Shown here: piece by piece, positions 48,368 to 56,614 of the stretch
Layout of the letters: every line of letters begins with the position of its first letter
How positions within the stretch are numbered: the stretch's first letter is position 1
NCBI RefSeq assembly: GCF_025244865.1
Contig: NZ_CP104272.1
Location: forward strand, 1,612,001 to 1,676,000
Length of the DNA stretch: 64,000 nt
Reading direction: 5' to 3'
Origin: Arthrobacter sp. zg-Y1110
GTDB lineage: Bacteria; Actinomycetota; Actinomycetes; Actinomycetales; Micrococcaceae
The notes under the pieces: generated by a model
What the model saw: the letters and a program-made list of their open reading frames with translations, nothing else
What the model was told of the DNA's origin: nothing
Databases searched by the model: none
Translations under genes and position numbers: made by a program

Positions 48368-48400
48368 ACCTAGAGCAGGTAGACCTAGAGCAGGTAGACC
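48364..48400. repeat. 15-bp tandem repeat spanning two gene ends
   Basis: GTAGACCTAGAGCAG occurs twice in tandem and then partly a third time (GTAGACC). It covers the stop of paralogue B and the stop of the TetR gene. On the minus strand each unit encodes VYLL followed by a stop. Confidence 0.9.
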
Positions 48401-49047
48401 GGGGAGGGCTGCGGAAGGAAGTCGCCGGGGTGCGTCACCGGGGCGGACAGCATCCCGGCGCAGGAATCGATCAGGAAGTAGCCCACCCCGGTCCAGTTCG
48501 GTGTCTCGGCTCCGTCCTCGATGCGCGCCTCGTACTCCGCGCAGACCCCGATGGTCATGTTGCCCAGGATCCACGAACGGCCGTGCAGGACAGTGGGAGC
48601 GAGGTCCCCGACGGCGGCCTGGGTCCGGCGGATCAAGTCCTCGGTGACAGGGCTGGCCACGGCCGACCGCTGAAGCACGGACTCCATGGAGGGCACCGCA
48701 CGCATCTGGTGCAGGAAACGCGCCCGCCAGCTCGGCACGGGCAGTGACGCCAAATGGTCCACCCACGGCAGGATCAGGCAGGCCAGCAAATCGTGGAGAC
48801 CCGCGCCGTCGTCCAGTTGTTCCAGGAGCAGCGCACGCCGGCGGTAGGTGTCTTCGAGATGGCGGGTGATCAACGCCTCGAGCAGTTCATCGCGCCCCCC
48901 GAAGTGGTAGGCGACGGCGGAGTGGTTTGCGGTTCCCGCGTGCTCTGCGATCCGCCGGTTGGACACGGCATCGATGCCGTGCCGGGCAAAAAGCTCCTCG
49001 GCAGCATCGAGCAGGGTTCCGCGTGCCTTGTCGCCGTGCTGTCCCAT
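48385..49047 (-). CDS. TetR family transcriptional regulator
   Basis: A 220-residue repressor with an N-terminal helix-turn-helix: LLDAAEELFARHGIDAVSNRRIAE, then VAYHFGGRDELLEALI, ending near residue 60. The ligand domain follows, ending in SPVYLL. ATG 49047 has GAGGAC upstream. It diverges from the duplicated membrane protein at 49203, and an 18-bp dyad lies between them. It probably represses that gene and itself; the ligand is unknown. Confidence 0.88.
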   Translation of the reverse strand: MGQHGDKARGTLLDAAEELFARHGIDAVSNRRIAEHAGTANHSAVAYHFGGRDELLEALITRHLEDTYRRRALLLEQLDDGAGLHDLLACLILPWVDHLASLPVPSWRARFLHQMRAVPSMESVLQRSAVASPVTEDLIRRTQAAVGDLAPTVLHGRSWILGNMTIGVCAEYEARIEDGAETPNWTGVGYFLIDSCAGMLSAPVTHPGDFLPQPSPVYLL

Positions 49048-49090
49048 ATATGTCCTCGTCCTGGCGTTGCTGCTGCTTCAATTACCCAAT

Positions 49091-49116
49091 TTACGCCACA
49101 TGGCGTAATTTTGACG
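49091..49116 (+). promoter_or_regulatory. TetR operator dyad with adjoining -35 box
   Basis: TTACGCCA-CA-TGGCGTAA (49091-49108) is an 8-bp perfect dyad in an otherwise AT-richer gap, and TTGACG (49111-49116) follows at once. A bound TetR dimer would occlude the promoter of the downstream membrane protein. Confidence 0.75.
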
Positions 49117-49202
49117 AGTCGGTCCCACAGACCCCGCTTCGACTATCGCGTCGACGCGCACTTCGCACCATCACCCTTGAATTCAGCTACAGGAGCACGT
49201 CC

Positions 49203-51356
49203 TTGACCAGTATTTCCCCGACATCCCCAGGTTCTCCGCCGGATACGGATCCAGCAGGAGAAACCCCGGCGCCGTCGTCGGACGCCGAGGCCCTTGCCGC
49301 GGCCAAGCGGGCAAAGGCCGAGAAGATCGGCCGTTATGTCGCCATGTTCCTGATGCCTCTGCTGATGGTTTCCATGCTGGTGGGCGGCTACCTCGCCGCC
49401 ATGCACGCGCCTACGCCGAACGACATGCCGATTGTGGTCACGGGTTCCGGCCCGCAGGCGGACCGCTTCGCAGACGCGCTGGAAGCCGCTGATCCCGACG
49501 CCGTCGACGTCCGAGTGGTGGGATCCGACGCCGAAGCGCGCCAGCTGGTCCTGGACCGTGAAGTCTCGGGCGCAGTGTCGCTGAATGAGGGCACCGCCTC
49601 GGTCTATACCGCAAGTGCTGCCGGCGCCTCGCAGTCCAGCACCGTCACGGCACTGCTGGCCCCGCAGGTCCTCGGACAGGGACTGGCCCTGCAGGCCGAG
49701 GACCTCGCCCCGCTGCCGGACCATGACATGGCCGGGCTGGGTGCAATGTTCCTGACCACGGCCCTGATGCTGGCCGGTTACATGCCATTGAGCCTGGTCC
49801 TTTCCAACTCACCCGAGTTGCTTCGCTTCCGCCGCTTCGTTCCCCTGCTTGCCGGCTGGGCCGCACTGATTGCCGGACTCGTCTGGGCCGTGACGGGTCC
49901 GATGCTCGGCGTCGTCGAGGGACACTCCGTCGCCGTGCTGGGGATCTCCTGGCTGACGGTCTTCGCCGTCGGCAGCGTCCAGTTGTTCCTCACCCGGATC
50001 CTCGGCCCGATGGCCGTCCTTGCCGGCATGCTGTTCCTGATGGTGCTGGGCGTTCCCGCCTCCAACATGAGCATGTCCGTCCACACCATGCCGGGTCTCT
50101 ACCCGTACCTCCACAGCTTCCTGCCCGCGGCCGCCACCGGTGAATCGCTGCGTTCGTTCCTGTACTTCGACGGCAACGGCGCCGGGCCCCACCTGCTGGT
50201 GCTCGTGATCGGGGCGGTGGCGGCCCTGCTGCTCACCCTCGTCCTCGATGCAGTCAAGCGCCGCCGCAAGCCGAACGCGGCTCCGCCGGCAATCAACGTC
50301 GCCTCGCTGCACGGCGGGCCGCGCCCGAAGACCCGCCGCTGGCGCTACGGCACCTTGGCCTTCTTCCCGCTGGCGATGGTCACGATGATGCTCTCGTTCA
50401 TGCTGGGCGCAATGTACGAGCCGACGCCGCGGGACATGCCCGTCGCCGTCGTCGGCTCCACCGCGGAACAGGCGGAGCAGGCAGTATCCGGACTCGACGA
50501 AAACATGTCCGGGCTCTTTGACCTGCGTCCGATGGATAACGCCGACGACGCCCGCGACCAGGTCCGGGACCGTACGGTTGTCGGCGCCTACATCCTGCCT
50601 TCGGCCGAAACCCCCACCGCTACGCTGATCACCAACGAGGCCGGCGGTATGAGCCAGCAGCAGGTGCTCACCTCGGTGTTCGGGCAGGTCTCCGCGGGAC
50701 AGCAAATGGAAATGGCACATGACAATGTTGCCCCGCTGAAGGATTCGGACTCCATGGGCATGGCCACCATGTACCTGGCCATGGGCTGGATCATGGCCGG
50801 GTTCATGATCATCGTGGTCGGCTCGACGGCGGCTCCGGCCAGCCGTCCGCTGCGCATGCTGCTCCCCATCGTTGCGGCCTGGGCCGTCGGCATGTCGGCC
50901 TTCCTCTGGGTCATTGCCGACGTCTTCGTCGGCGCGATTGACGGGCACTTCCTGCCGCTCTGGGGTGCCGGCGCCGTGGCCATCTTCTGCGTCGCCATGT
51001 TCACCACGGTCTTCGAACGGTTCATGGGGATGCTGGCGATCCTCCCGACGATCGGCATCCTGATGTTCCTCGGCGTACCTGCCTCCGGAGCGGCGATGTC
51101 CATCTACATGGAACCGGAAATCTTCCGTTTCCTCCACGAGGTGCTGCCGATGCCGGCCGCCGTCGAGTCAATCCGCTCGATCCTGTACTTCGGCTCGGAT
51201 ACCGTCTGGTCCCACCTGCTGACCCTCGGCATCTGGGGCGCGGCCTCGCTGGCCGTAGTGGCCGTCATCGACCACTTCAAGCCGCCGCGCACCGAGGGGC
51301 ACCCGGTCGACGCCGATGCCCCGGCTGAGCCGGAACGGGTTCCCGCAAACGTCTGA
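49203..51356 (+). CDS. Internally duplicated YhgE/ABC-2-like membrane protein
   Basis: A 717-residue protein formed of two homologous halves. YVAMFLMPLLMVSMLVGGYL with HAPTPNDMPIVVTG near 40-75 matches YGTLAFFPLAMVTMMLSFML with YEPTPRDMPVAVVG near 380-415, and VLGVPASNMSMS near 281 matches FLGVPASGAAMS near 620. Each half has an anchor helix, an external domain and about five further helices, as in the DUF3533/ABC-2 group. A fused dimer is implied. TTG 49203 has AGGAG 7 nt upstream; the longer upstream frame overlaps tetR and is rejected. Confidence 0.82.
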   Translation: MTSISPTSPGSPPDTDPAGETPAPSSDAEALAAAKRAKAEKIGRYVAMFLMPLLMVSMLVGGYLAAMHAPTPNDMPIVVTGSGPQADRFADALEAADPDAVDVRVVGSDAEARQLVLDREVSGAVSLNEGTASVYTASAAGASQSSTVTALLAPQVLGQGLALQAEDLAPLPDHDMAGLGAMFLTTALMLAGYMPLSLVLSNSPELLRFRRFVPLLAGWAALIAGLVWAVTGPMLGVVEGHSVAVLGISWLTVFAVGSVQLFLTRILGPMAVLAGMLFLMVLGVPASNMSMSVHTMPGLYPYLHSFLPAAATGESLRSFLYFDGNGAGPHLLVLVIGAVAALLLTLVLDAVKRRRKPNAAPPAINVASLHGGPRPKTRRWRYGTLAFFPLAMVTMMLSFMLGAMYEPTPRDMPVAVVGSTAEQAEQAVSGLDENMSGLFDLRPMDNADDARDQVRDRTVVGAYILPSAETPTATLITNEAGGMSQQQVLTSVFGQVSAGQQMEMAHDNVAPLKDSDSMGMATMYLAMGWIMAGFMIIVVGSTAAPASRPLRMLLPIVAAWAVGMSAFLWVIADVFVGAIDGHFLPLWGAGAVAIFCVAMFTTVFERFMGMLAILPTIGILMFLGVPASGAAMSIYMEPEIFRFLHEVLPMPAAVESIRSILYFGSDTVWSHLLTLGIWGAASLAVVAVIDHFKPPRTEGHPVDADAPAEPERVPANV

Positions 51357-51372
51357 CCCACGTCGAAAGTAC

Positions 51373-51405
51373 GCCAGGGGCCGCTGCGCTGCAGCGGCCC
51401 CTGGC
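51373..51405. terminator. Bidirectional terminator between convergent genes
   Basis: GCCAGGGGCCGCTGC, loop GCT, and its exact complement (15 bp), followed by TGTTT. Confidence 0.9.
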
Positions 51406-51419
51406 TGTTTAAGCGAACC

Positions 51420-52760
51420 TCACGCCGACGCCGGCTGCTCGGCCTTTACCGGTTCGAAGACCCTGCTTGTCCGGGAAAAGCGAATGTACGCAATGCAGCC
51501 GATTTCGAGTGCTCCGCCAATGATGAGCACCGCCTTGGCGGCACTTAGCTGGTTCATGCCATCCACCGTCGCCAGCACATCCACCAGCACGCCGCCCAGC
51601 AGGACTGCCACCGGGAAGAGGCCCTGGCCGAGCAGCCGCCGGCAGCCGAAGACGATGCCCTGGATCTGAACCGGGGTCCGTTCCTGCCACAGTGCCGACA
51701 GCGGGGCATTGGTCACCTGCACCATCGCATTCCGGAGAAACATTCCCGGGACGACCAGCCAGAGCGTGGGAGCCACCACCACCAGCGCGCGGCCGAACAG
51801 TGACCCCAGGAACGTTGAGCCGCACACGAGGTTGGCCCGGGAGACCGAGGTGCCGAACCGCGCCACCAGGGCAGCGCCGGCCATCAGCCCCAGTGCACTG
51901 GCGATATTGCTTGCCGAAAGATTCCATTCCGGGGTCCCGGTGCCCGGGAAGGAGAGGATAAAAACAATTACCACCGGTACACAGAGGCCGCCCGCAAAGT
52001 TGTAGACCGCAAAGGCGAGTTGTAGGCGCAGTAAATCACGGCGCTCATTGATGAACCGGAAACGGGCCTTCACATTGCCGCCGAAATACTGCACATTCCG
52101 TGCCCGGGTTTCCTTTGCCGGCCAGGCGAGCAGCAGTACGAGCGCCGCCCCCGCAACGCTCAATACCGCGTCGGCCAGAAAGACCGCGACGGGCATCCCG
52201 AGCGAATACAGGACAGCCCCCAGCACCGGCCCGAGCAGCACCGGTGCCGAATCGATGAGTCCGAGCATTCCGTTGACCTTGGTGAGGTCCTTCTCCGTAC
52301 GCAGCACCCGCACAGAGGCCTGCAGTGTCAGGGCCAGGGCGGTGGAACAGATGGCTGTGGCAAAGACGAAAACGAGCATCAGCGCCGTGCTGTGGATGAT
52401 GGTTGCCCAGGCCATGGCCGCCATGGCGCCGGCATTGGTGATGTTGACCGCGCAGATGGCTGTACGGCGGGAAAGGAGGTCGGTCAGCCCGCCGATCAAC
52501 GGGGCCAGATAGATGGCGGCTGCCGATCCCAGGAACGTGGAAACGGCCAGCACCGCGGCACTGGCGGTGTCTTCAAAGAGGACCAGGGAAACGGCCAGCG
52601 AGGACGCGGAACCGACTATTGCGAGAAGAGCTTGGATTGTCCAAAGGACGGTCAATGTGGAGCTGTTTCTCTGGGCGTCGCTGATGATGGTCCCTTCGGC
52701 GCTGCGGTACGAAAATGGAAGCGGCCGCCTAAATTTACCGTTAGGTTTTAGGGGAAACAA
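51420..52760 (-). CDS. MFS transporter (macrolide-efflux-like)
   Basis: A 12-span MFS protein of up to 446 residues. LTVLWTIQALLAIVGSASSL starts the first span, and the loop GGLTDLLSRRTAI near 87-99 is the motif A position. APVLLGPVLGAVLY near 168 and the C-terminal GVLVDVLATVDG near 400 complete the pattern. The start is uncertain: the frame opens at a TTG at 52760, but the first 35 codons are unusually AT-rich and lack a ribosome-binding site; a TTG at 52655 just before the first span may be the true start. Drug efflux is the usual role of the closest relatives. Confidence 0.75.
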   Translation of the reverse strand: MFPLKPNGKFRRPLPFSYRSAEGTIISDAQRNSSTLTVLWTIQALLAIVGSASSLAVSLVLFEDTASAAVLAVSTFLGSAAAIYLAPLIGGLTDLLSRRTAICAVNITNAGAMAAMAWATIIHSTALMLVFVFATAICSTALALTLQASVRVLRTEKDLTKVNGMLGLIDSAPVLLGPVLGAVLYSLGMPVAVFLADAVLSVAGAALVLLLAWPAKETRARNVQYFGGNVKARFRFINERRDLLRLQLAFAVYNFAGGLCVPVVIVFILSFPGTGTPEWNLSASNIASALGLMAGAALVARFGTSVSRANLVCGSTFLGSLFGRALVVVAPTLWLVVPGMFLRNAMVQVTNAPLSALWQERTPVQIQGIVFGCRRLLGQGLFPVAVLLGGVLVDVLATVDGMNQLSAAKAVLIIGGALEIGCIAYIRFSRTSRVFEPVKAEQPASA

Positions 52761-52890
52761 GGTTTATCGATGCAGCATTTTTGGGCATTTTCCGCCGACT
52801 GCGCGTGACCGGAGGCGAAGAGTCGAACGTACGCGTCGATCCTCCCGGACCGGCCGCCGCTATGGGAAAGTGGAAGGGGAGGGAAAGACA

Positions 52891-53625
52891 ATGCCGCGCC
52901 AGCACATCACCACGCACATCGCTATCCTCGGTTGCGTGTGCCTCGGACTGCTGGCCTACCTCTTTTCCGTGGACCAGCCGGTGTCCGCCTTCACGGCACC
53001 GCCCGGACAGGATTTCGATTCTCCCGGCAGCGTCTCAGTGGTTGTGAACAAGGAGCGCCCCCTCGGTGACCCCGGCTATCTGCCGCAGGACGTGGTTGAC
53101 GCCGGCGGTGTTCCGCTGCGCCGGGAAGCAGCGGACGCGTTCGTCCAGCTGAAGAACGACGCCGCGGCCGCGGGCGTCGTGATTGACGCGGTGAGCGGTT
53201 TCCGGACCGCAGAAGCCCAGTCCCGGCTGCACGATGCCTACACCGGACGCTACGGCTCCGCGCTGGCGGAATCGATTTCGGCACGGCCCGGCCACAGCGA
53301 ACACCAGACCGGACTGGCCGTGGATATCGGTGCTGCCGACGGCGCGTGCTCGCTGCAGGCCTGCTTCGAGGGGACCGGCGCAGGCGCATGGGCCGCTGCG
53401 AATGCCCACCTGTACGGCTTCATCATCCGCTATCCCGCAGGTGCCGAGACCATTACCGGCTACGCCTACGAGCCGTGGCACCTGCGTTATCTGGGCCCTG
53501 ACGCGGCCGGGAAGATCCACGACGCCGGCATCACGCTGGAGGAGTACGCCGGGCTGTACCACCCGCCGGCCCCGCCGAAGCCGCCGGCCCCGCCTTCGAA
53601 GCCTGCACACGAACCCTTGCCCTAA
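52891..53625 (+). CDS. D-alanyl-D-alanine carboxypeptidase, VanY type
   Basis: A 244-residue exported zinc peptidase trimming peptidoglycan stems. An N-terminal hydrophobic segment (about 7-25) is a signal anchor. The M15 core has SGFRT at 102-106, and HSEHQTGLAVDIG with His138 and Asp145 and YEPWHLRYLG with Glu194 and His197 as the ligand and catalytic set. A proline-rich tail of about 20 residues follows the domain. ATG 52891 has GGGGAGGG upstream. It is not linked to a van resistance cluster. Confidence 0.9.
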   Translation: MPRQHITTHIAILGCVCLGLLAYLFSVDQPVSAFTAPPGQDFDSPGSVSVVVNKERPLGDPGYLPQDVVDAGGVPLRREAADAFVQLKNDAAAAGVVIDAVSGFRTAEAQSRLHDAYTGRYGSALAESISARPGHSEHQTGLAVDIGAADGACSLQACFEGTGAGAWAAANAHLYGFIIRYPAGAETITGYAYEPWHLRYLGPDAAGKIHDAGITLEEYAGLYHPPAPPKPPAPPSKPAHEPLP

Positions 53626-53639
53626 TCTCGTCCTCAACG

Positions 53640-53668
53640 TTGACGCCGGAGTTGCCGGGCAATACTCT
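53640..53668 (+). promoter_or_regulatory. Promoter for a leaderless membrane-protein gene
   Basis: TTGACG (53640-53645), a 17-bp spacer and TACTCT (53663-53668) end 7 nt before ATG 53676; no Shine-Dalgarno. Confidence 0.65.
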
Positions 53669-53675
53669 TTCCAGC

Positions 53676-54146
53676 ATGGAAAGTAACTTGCGCGATCCGA
53701 ACGAGGCTGCTGAAAATCTCCGGAACCTGACCGCCGACCGCGACACCTTGGCAGCAGGCGTCACTCCTCCCCGTGCACTGGTGGCAGCCATCGGTGCACT
53801 GGCTGCCTGCTGGGTGGCGGCGGCACTGGACGCCCGGCCCGGAGCCGACTATCAATCGCCGTCCTGGCCGTGGCTGCTCGTGGGACTGCTGTTCGTCATC
53901 CTGCACTTGATCCGCCGTGACACCGGGTTGAAGTTCCGCAGGCTGGGTGCGCGGGCGAACGGAGCAATCGCCCTGGCTGCGCTGGTCTGCCTGTTTCTTT
54001 TTTCCGTGAGTCTGGGCCTGGTGTCGCTGGGACTCGACTGGGCGGTGATGATCACCAGCCTTGCGGCGTTCGCGGCGGTTTACGGGCTCGCCGGAGTCGC
54101 GTTCCGGGCCGCTGTTGACCAGCTCCGCGCGGTTCCGCATGCCTGA
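53676..54146 (+). CDS. Membrane protein of unknown function beside a winged-helix regulator
   Basis: A 156-residue protein with four hydrophobic segments (about 34-50, 64-79, 96-118 and 121-141) and a hydrophilic N-terminus. No domain is recognised with certainty. ATG 53676 is chosen because the promoter at 53640-53668 puts the transcript start on it; an upstream in-frame ATG at 53640 lies inside the promoter. Its stop lies 8 nt inside the next gene, a small winged-helix regulator. Such membrane-protein/regulator pairs are common in actinobacteria, and the regulator may control this gene. Confidence 0.7.
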   Translation: MESNLRDPNEAAENLRNLTADRDTLAAGVTPPRALVAAIGALAACWVAAALDARPGADYQSPSWPWLLVGLLFVILHLIRRDTGLKFRRLGARANGAIALAALVCLFLFSVSLGLVSLGLDWAVMITSLAAFAAVYGLAGVAFRAAVDQLRAVPHA

Positions 54147-54456
54147 GCCCCGGTTTGACGAGGTTGTGCACCCGCCGACGCGGCTGCGGATCTGCGGGCT
54201 GCTGCGCCCGCTGGAGGAGATGGACTTCGCCGTCCTCCGGGACACCCTGGGGGTTTCCGATGCCACGCTTTCGAAGCAACTGAAAATCCTCACGGAGGCC
54301 GGCTATGTGCGCCTGGCCAAGACGACGTCACCGGCGCGTCGGGACGCCCGCCGGATCACCTGGGTGGCACTCACGCCCGCCGGCAGGAAGAGCTTTGACT
54401 CGCATGTGCTGGCGCTGCAGGAGATTGCGGGCGCGGCACACGTCCGGCCCGACTGA
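54139..54456 (+). CDS. Small winged-helix regulator (HTH_34/MarR-like)
   Basis: A 105-residue DNA-binding protein. FDEVVHPPTRLRICGLLRPLEEMDF near 6-30, LGVSDATLSKQLKILTEAGYVRL near 37-59 and a wing RRDARRITWVALTPAGRK near 67-84 match the winged-helix family of one-domain regulators. ATG 54139 overlaps the membrane-protein gene by 8 nt, so they are co-translated. Ligand and target are unknown; the partner membrane protein is the best candidate. Confidence 0.82.
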   Translation: MPEPRFDEVVHPPTRLRICGLLRPLEEMDFAVLRDTLGVSDATLSKQLKILTEAGYVRLAKTTSPARRDARRITWVALTPAGRKSFDSHVLALQEIAGAAHVRPD

Positions 54457-54469
54457 TTTCTCCGCAACC

Positions 54470-54496
54470 GGTCACAAACCCTCCCCGGGCGGTGTC
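54470..54496 (+). promoter_or_regulatory. ECF41-type promoter before the oxidoreductase
   Basis: GGTCACA (54470-54476), a 16-bp spacer and TGTC (54493-54496) match the known ECF41 promoter pattern TGTCACA-n16-CGTC at 9 of 11 positions. It would drive the oxidoreductase-sigma pair. Confidence 0.6.
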
Positions 54497-54554
54497 CCAT
54501 GTTCAGCCGGCGCGGAAGCCGGATGATGAGACGCGTTAAGCAGGGAGTGCACTC

Positions 54555-55712
54555 ATGGGCACCACAGCAGTCATTCTGGGCGGGGGATACGCAGGGGTAA
54601 TGGCGGCGAACCGGTTGGCGGCCAACGGCCGGCCGGGGCTCGACGTCGTCCTGGTCACGCCGGAGCTCCGGTTCGTGGAGCGGATCCGGTTGCATGAATA
54701 CACTGCCGGAACCCGTGCCGACGCCACCGTCGATTTCGCTTCGATCCTGCATCAGGGCGTGCGGCGGATCTCCGATTCAGCAGTGGAGATCCGGCCGGAC
54801 CGGCGGACGGTTCAACTGGCCGGGGGAGCAGAAGCGGGCTACGACTATCTGGTCTACGCCGTGGGCTCGGCCGCGGGAACGGCACCGGACGGCGCTCTCC
54901 GGATCGAACAGCTGGAAGGAGCCGCGGCGGCACGCAGCGAGTTGGCTGCCCTGCCCGCCGGGGCCCGCGTGGCCGTGGTGGGCGGCGGGCTGACCGCCGT
55001 CGAGACAGCCGCGGAGACCGCCAGGAACTTCGAACACCTACAGGTGAGCCTGCACAGCGCCGGTCCAGTGGTGCCACGGCTGGGCACGCAGACCCGCCGG
55101 TCCGTGGAGAAAAGCCTGCGCCGGGCAGGAGTAAAACTGCACAGCGGGACGCCGGTGCCTGCCGACGGTGACGTCCGCACCGGCCTGGGCGCCGACGTCG
55201 TGCTCTGGTGCGCCGGCTTCGGCGTGCCGGGCCTGGCTGCGGCAAGCGGACTTCCGGTGAACAACGTCGGCCGGCTGAGCCTGGATCCGACCCTGCGGGT
55301 ACGCGGCCAGGACCGTATCTATGGCGCCGGCGACGCGGCCGTGATTGACGACCCGTTCTACGACTACCTGCGGATGTGCTGCGCGGCGGCTCTGCCGATG
55401 GGAGCCGACGCGGCAGGAAACATCCTCTGCGCCATGGACGGTGAGGCGGAACTTCGGCACGACAGCGGATTCCGCGGTCTGTGCATTAGTCTGGGCCGCA
55501 GTGACGGAGCGGTTCAATTCCTGTCTGCCGACGATTCTGCCACCCGCTTCCACCTGCACGGCAGGACGGCGGCCGTCCAGAAGGAAATCATCTGCCGGAT
55601 GACACTGCGGTGGATCCGCGGCGAAGCGAAACGAAGCGGAGCGTACACATGGCCAACAGGTCCGCAGGCGGGCAAGGCGACGACGGCGACGGCGCCGGTG
55701 GCACGGAGCTGA
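54555..55712 (+). CDS. FAD-dependent oxidoreductase (NDH-2-like), ECF41 partner
   Basis: A 385-residue flavoprotein. ILGGGYAGVMAANRLAA near 7-23 binds FAD, DYLVYAVGSAAG near 95-106 is the second motif, AVVGGGLTAVETAAE near 139-153 is the NAD(P)-binding motif, and IYGAGDAAVID near 255-265 contacts the flavin. Length fits type II NADH dehydrogenase-like proteins, but the C-terminal membrane anchor is weak. Its 3' end overlaps the sigma-factor gene by 64 nt. Carboxymuconolactone decarboxylases, oxidoreductases and epimerases are the typical partners of ECF41 sigma factors. Confidence 0.85.
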   Translation: MGTTAVILGGGYAGVMAANRLAANGRPGLDVVLVTPELRFVERIRLHEYTAGTRADATVDFASILHQGVRRISDSAVEIRPDRRTVQLAGGAEAGYDYLVYAVGSAAGTAPDGALRIEQLEGAAAARSELAALPAGARVAVVGGGLTAVETAAETARNFEHLQVSLHSAGPVVPRLGTQTRRSVEKSLRRAGVKLHSGTPVPADGDVRTGLGADVVLWCAGFGVPGLAAASGLPVNNVGRLSLDPTLRVRGQDRIYGAGDAAVIDDPFYDYLRMCCAAALPMGADAAGNILCAMDGEAELRHDSGFRGLCISLGRSDGAVQFLSADDSATRFHLHGRTAAVQKEIICRMTLRWIRGEAKRSGAYTWPTGPQAGKATTATAPVARS

Positions 55713-56593
55713 GCGGGGTCCGGTTGAGCCGTGACTCCCAGTTCCTGAAGCACCGAGGGATGGTCTTCACCATTGCCTACAACGTCCTCGGCACCGTAAC
55801 CGACGCCGAGGACGTTGTGCAGGAGACCTATCTGCGGTGGCGGGCGGTAGCGGAGCAGGTGGAAAACCCGCGGGCGTACCTGGCGCGGATCGCCTCACGC
55901 CAGGCGCTGAATTCCCTCCGCACAGCGTCCCGGCGGAGGGAGGACTATCCGGGTGAATGGCTGCCCGAACCGCTGCCTACCGGCCCGGCACGGCTGCCGG
56001 CGGATCCGGAGGCGGCGGCCCTGACAGCCAGCGAGGTTTCAACGGCCATGCTGGTACTGCTGCAGACCCTCAGCGGTCCGGAGCGGGCCGCGTTCATCCT
56101 GCACGAGGTCTTCGGCTTCGGTTATCCCGAAATTGCGGCGACCCTGGACATCGGCGAGCCCGCCGTGCGGCAGACGGTTCACCGGGCACGTACCCGGCTG
56201 CGGTCCGGCACACCCCGGACGGTGCCCGACTCGGGCGAGCACCGCGCCGCCGTCGAACGTTTCCTGGCCGCCACCCTGACCGGGCAGATTCAGTCCCTGC
56301 TGGACGTGCTGGCTCCGGACGTGGTCCTGGTATCCGACGGCGGCGGTAAGGTCAGTGCCGCGCTTCGGCCGGTTTACGGCCCGGAGAAGGTGGCACGGTT
56401 GATGATCGGGCTGGCGGACAAGTACGGTGCGGGGGCCGTCCCCGAGTTCATTGAGCTGAACGGCCTGCCGGCGGTCGCGTTCCGTGAAGAGGGGGCGGTG
56501 ACTACCGTCTTCCAACTGGAACTCGTGGATGGCCAGGTGCAGGCGGTGTACGCGGTGCGCAACCCGGACAAGCTGGTGCGGCTGCAGGGTTAG
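55649..56593 (+). CDS. sigJ: ECF41 sigma factor (SigJ type)
   Basis: A 314-residue sigma factor. Region 2 (about 28-92) has FTIAYNVLGTVTDAEDVVQETYLRW, and region 4 (about 125-185) ends in GEPAVRQTVHRARTRLR. The C-terminal SnoaL-like domain (about 195-314) has the ECF41 marks: WLPEP in the linker (near 104), DGGGK near 230 and NPDKL near the C-terminus. In this group the fused domain tunes activity and no separate anti-sigma factor is needed. ATG 55649 has a GCGGAGC upstream; an in-frame GTG at 55610 is an alternative. The gene overlaps its oxidoreductase partner. Confidence 0.9.
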   Translation: MANRSAGGQGDDGDGAGGTELSGVRLSRDSQFLKHRGMVFTIAYNVLGTVTDAEDVVQETYLRWRAVAEQVENPRAYLARIASRQALNSLRTASRRREDYPGEWLPEPLPTGPARLPADPEAAALTASEVSTAMLVLLQTLSGPERAAFILHEVFGFGYPEIAATLDIGEPAVRQTVHRARTRLRSGTPRTVPDSGEHRAAVERFLAATLTGQIQSLLDVLAPDVVLVSDGGGKVSAALRPVYGPEKVARLMIGLADKYGAGAVPEFIELNGLPAVAFREEGAVTTVFQLELVDGQVQAVYAVRNPDKLVRLQG

Positions 56594-56614
56594 GGGTCGG
56601 GTCCGCGAAGGTGG

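Noticed and set aside
48927..49202. N-terminal extension of the duplicated membrane protein
   Set aside because: It runs antisense through tetR and over the operator; TTG 49203 has AGGAG at ideal spacing.
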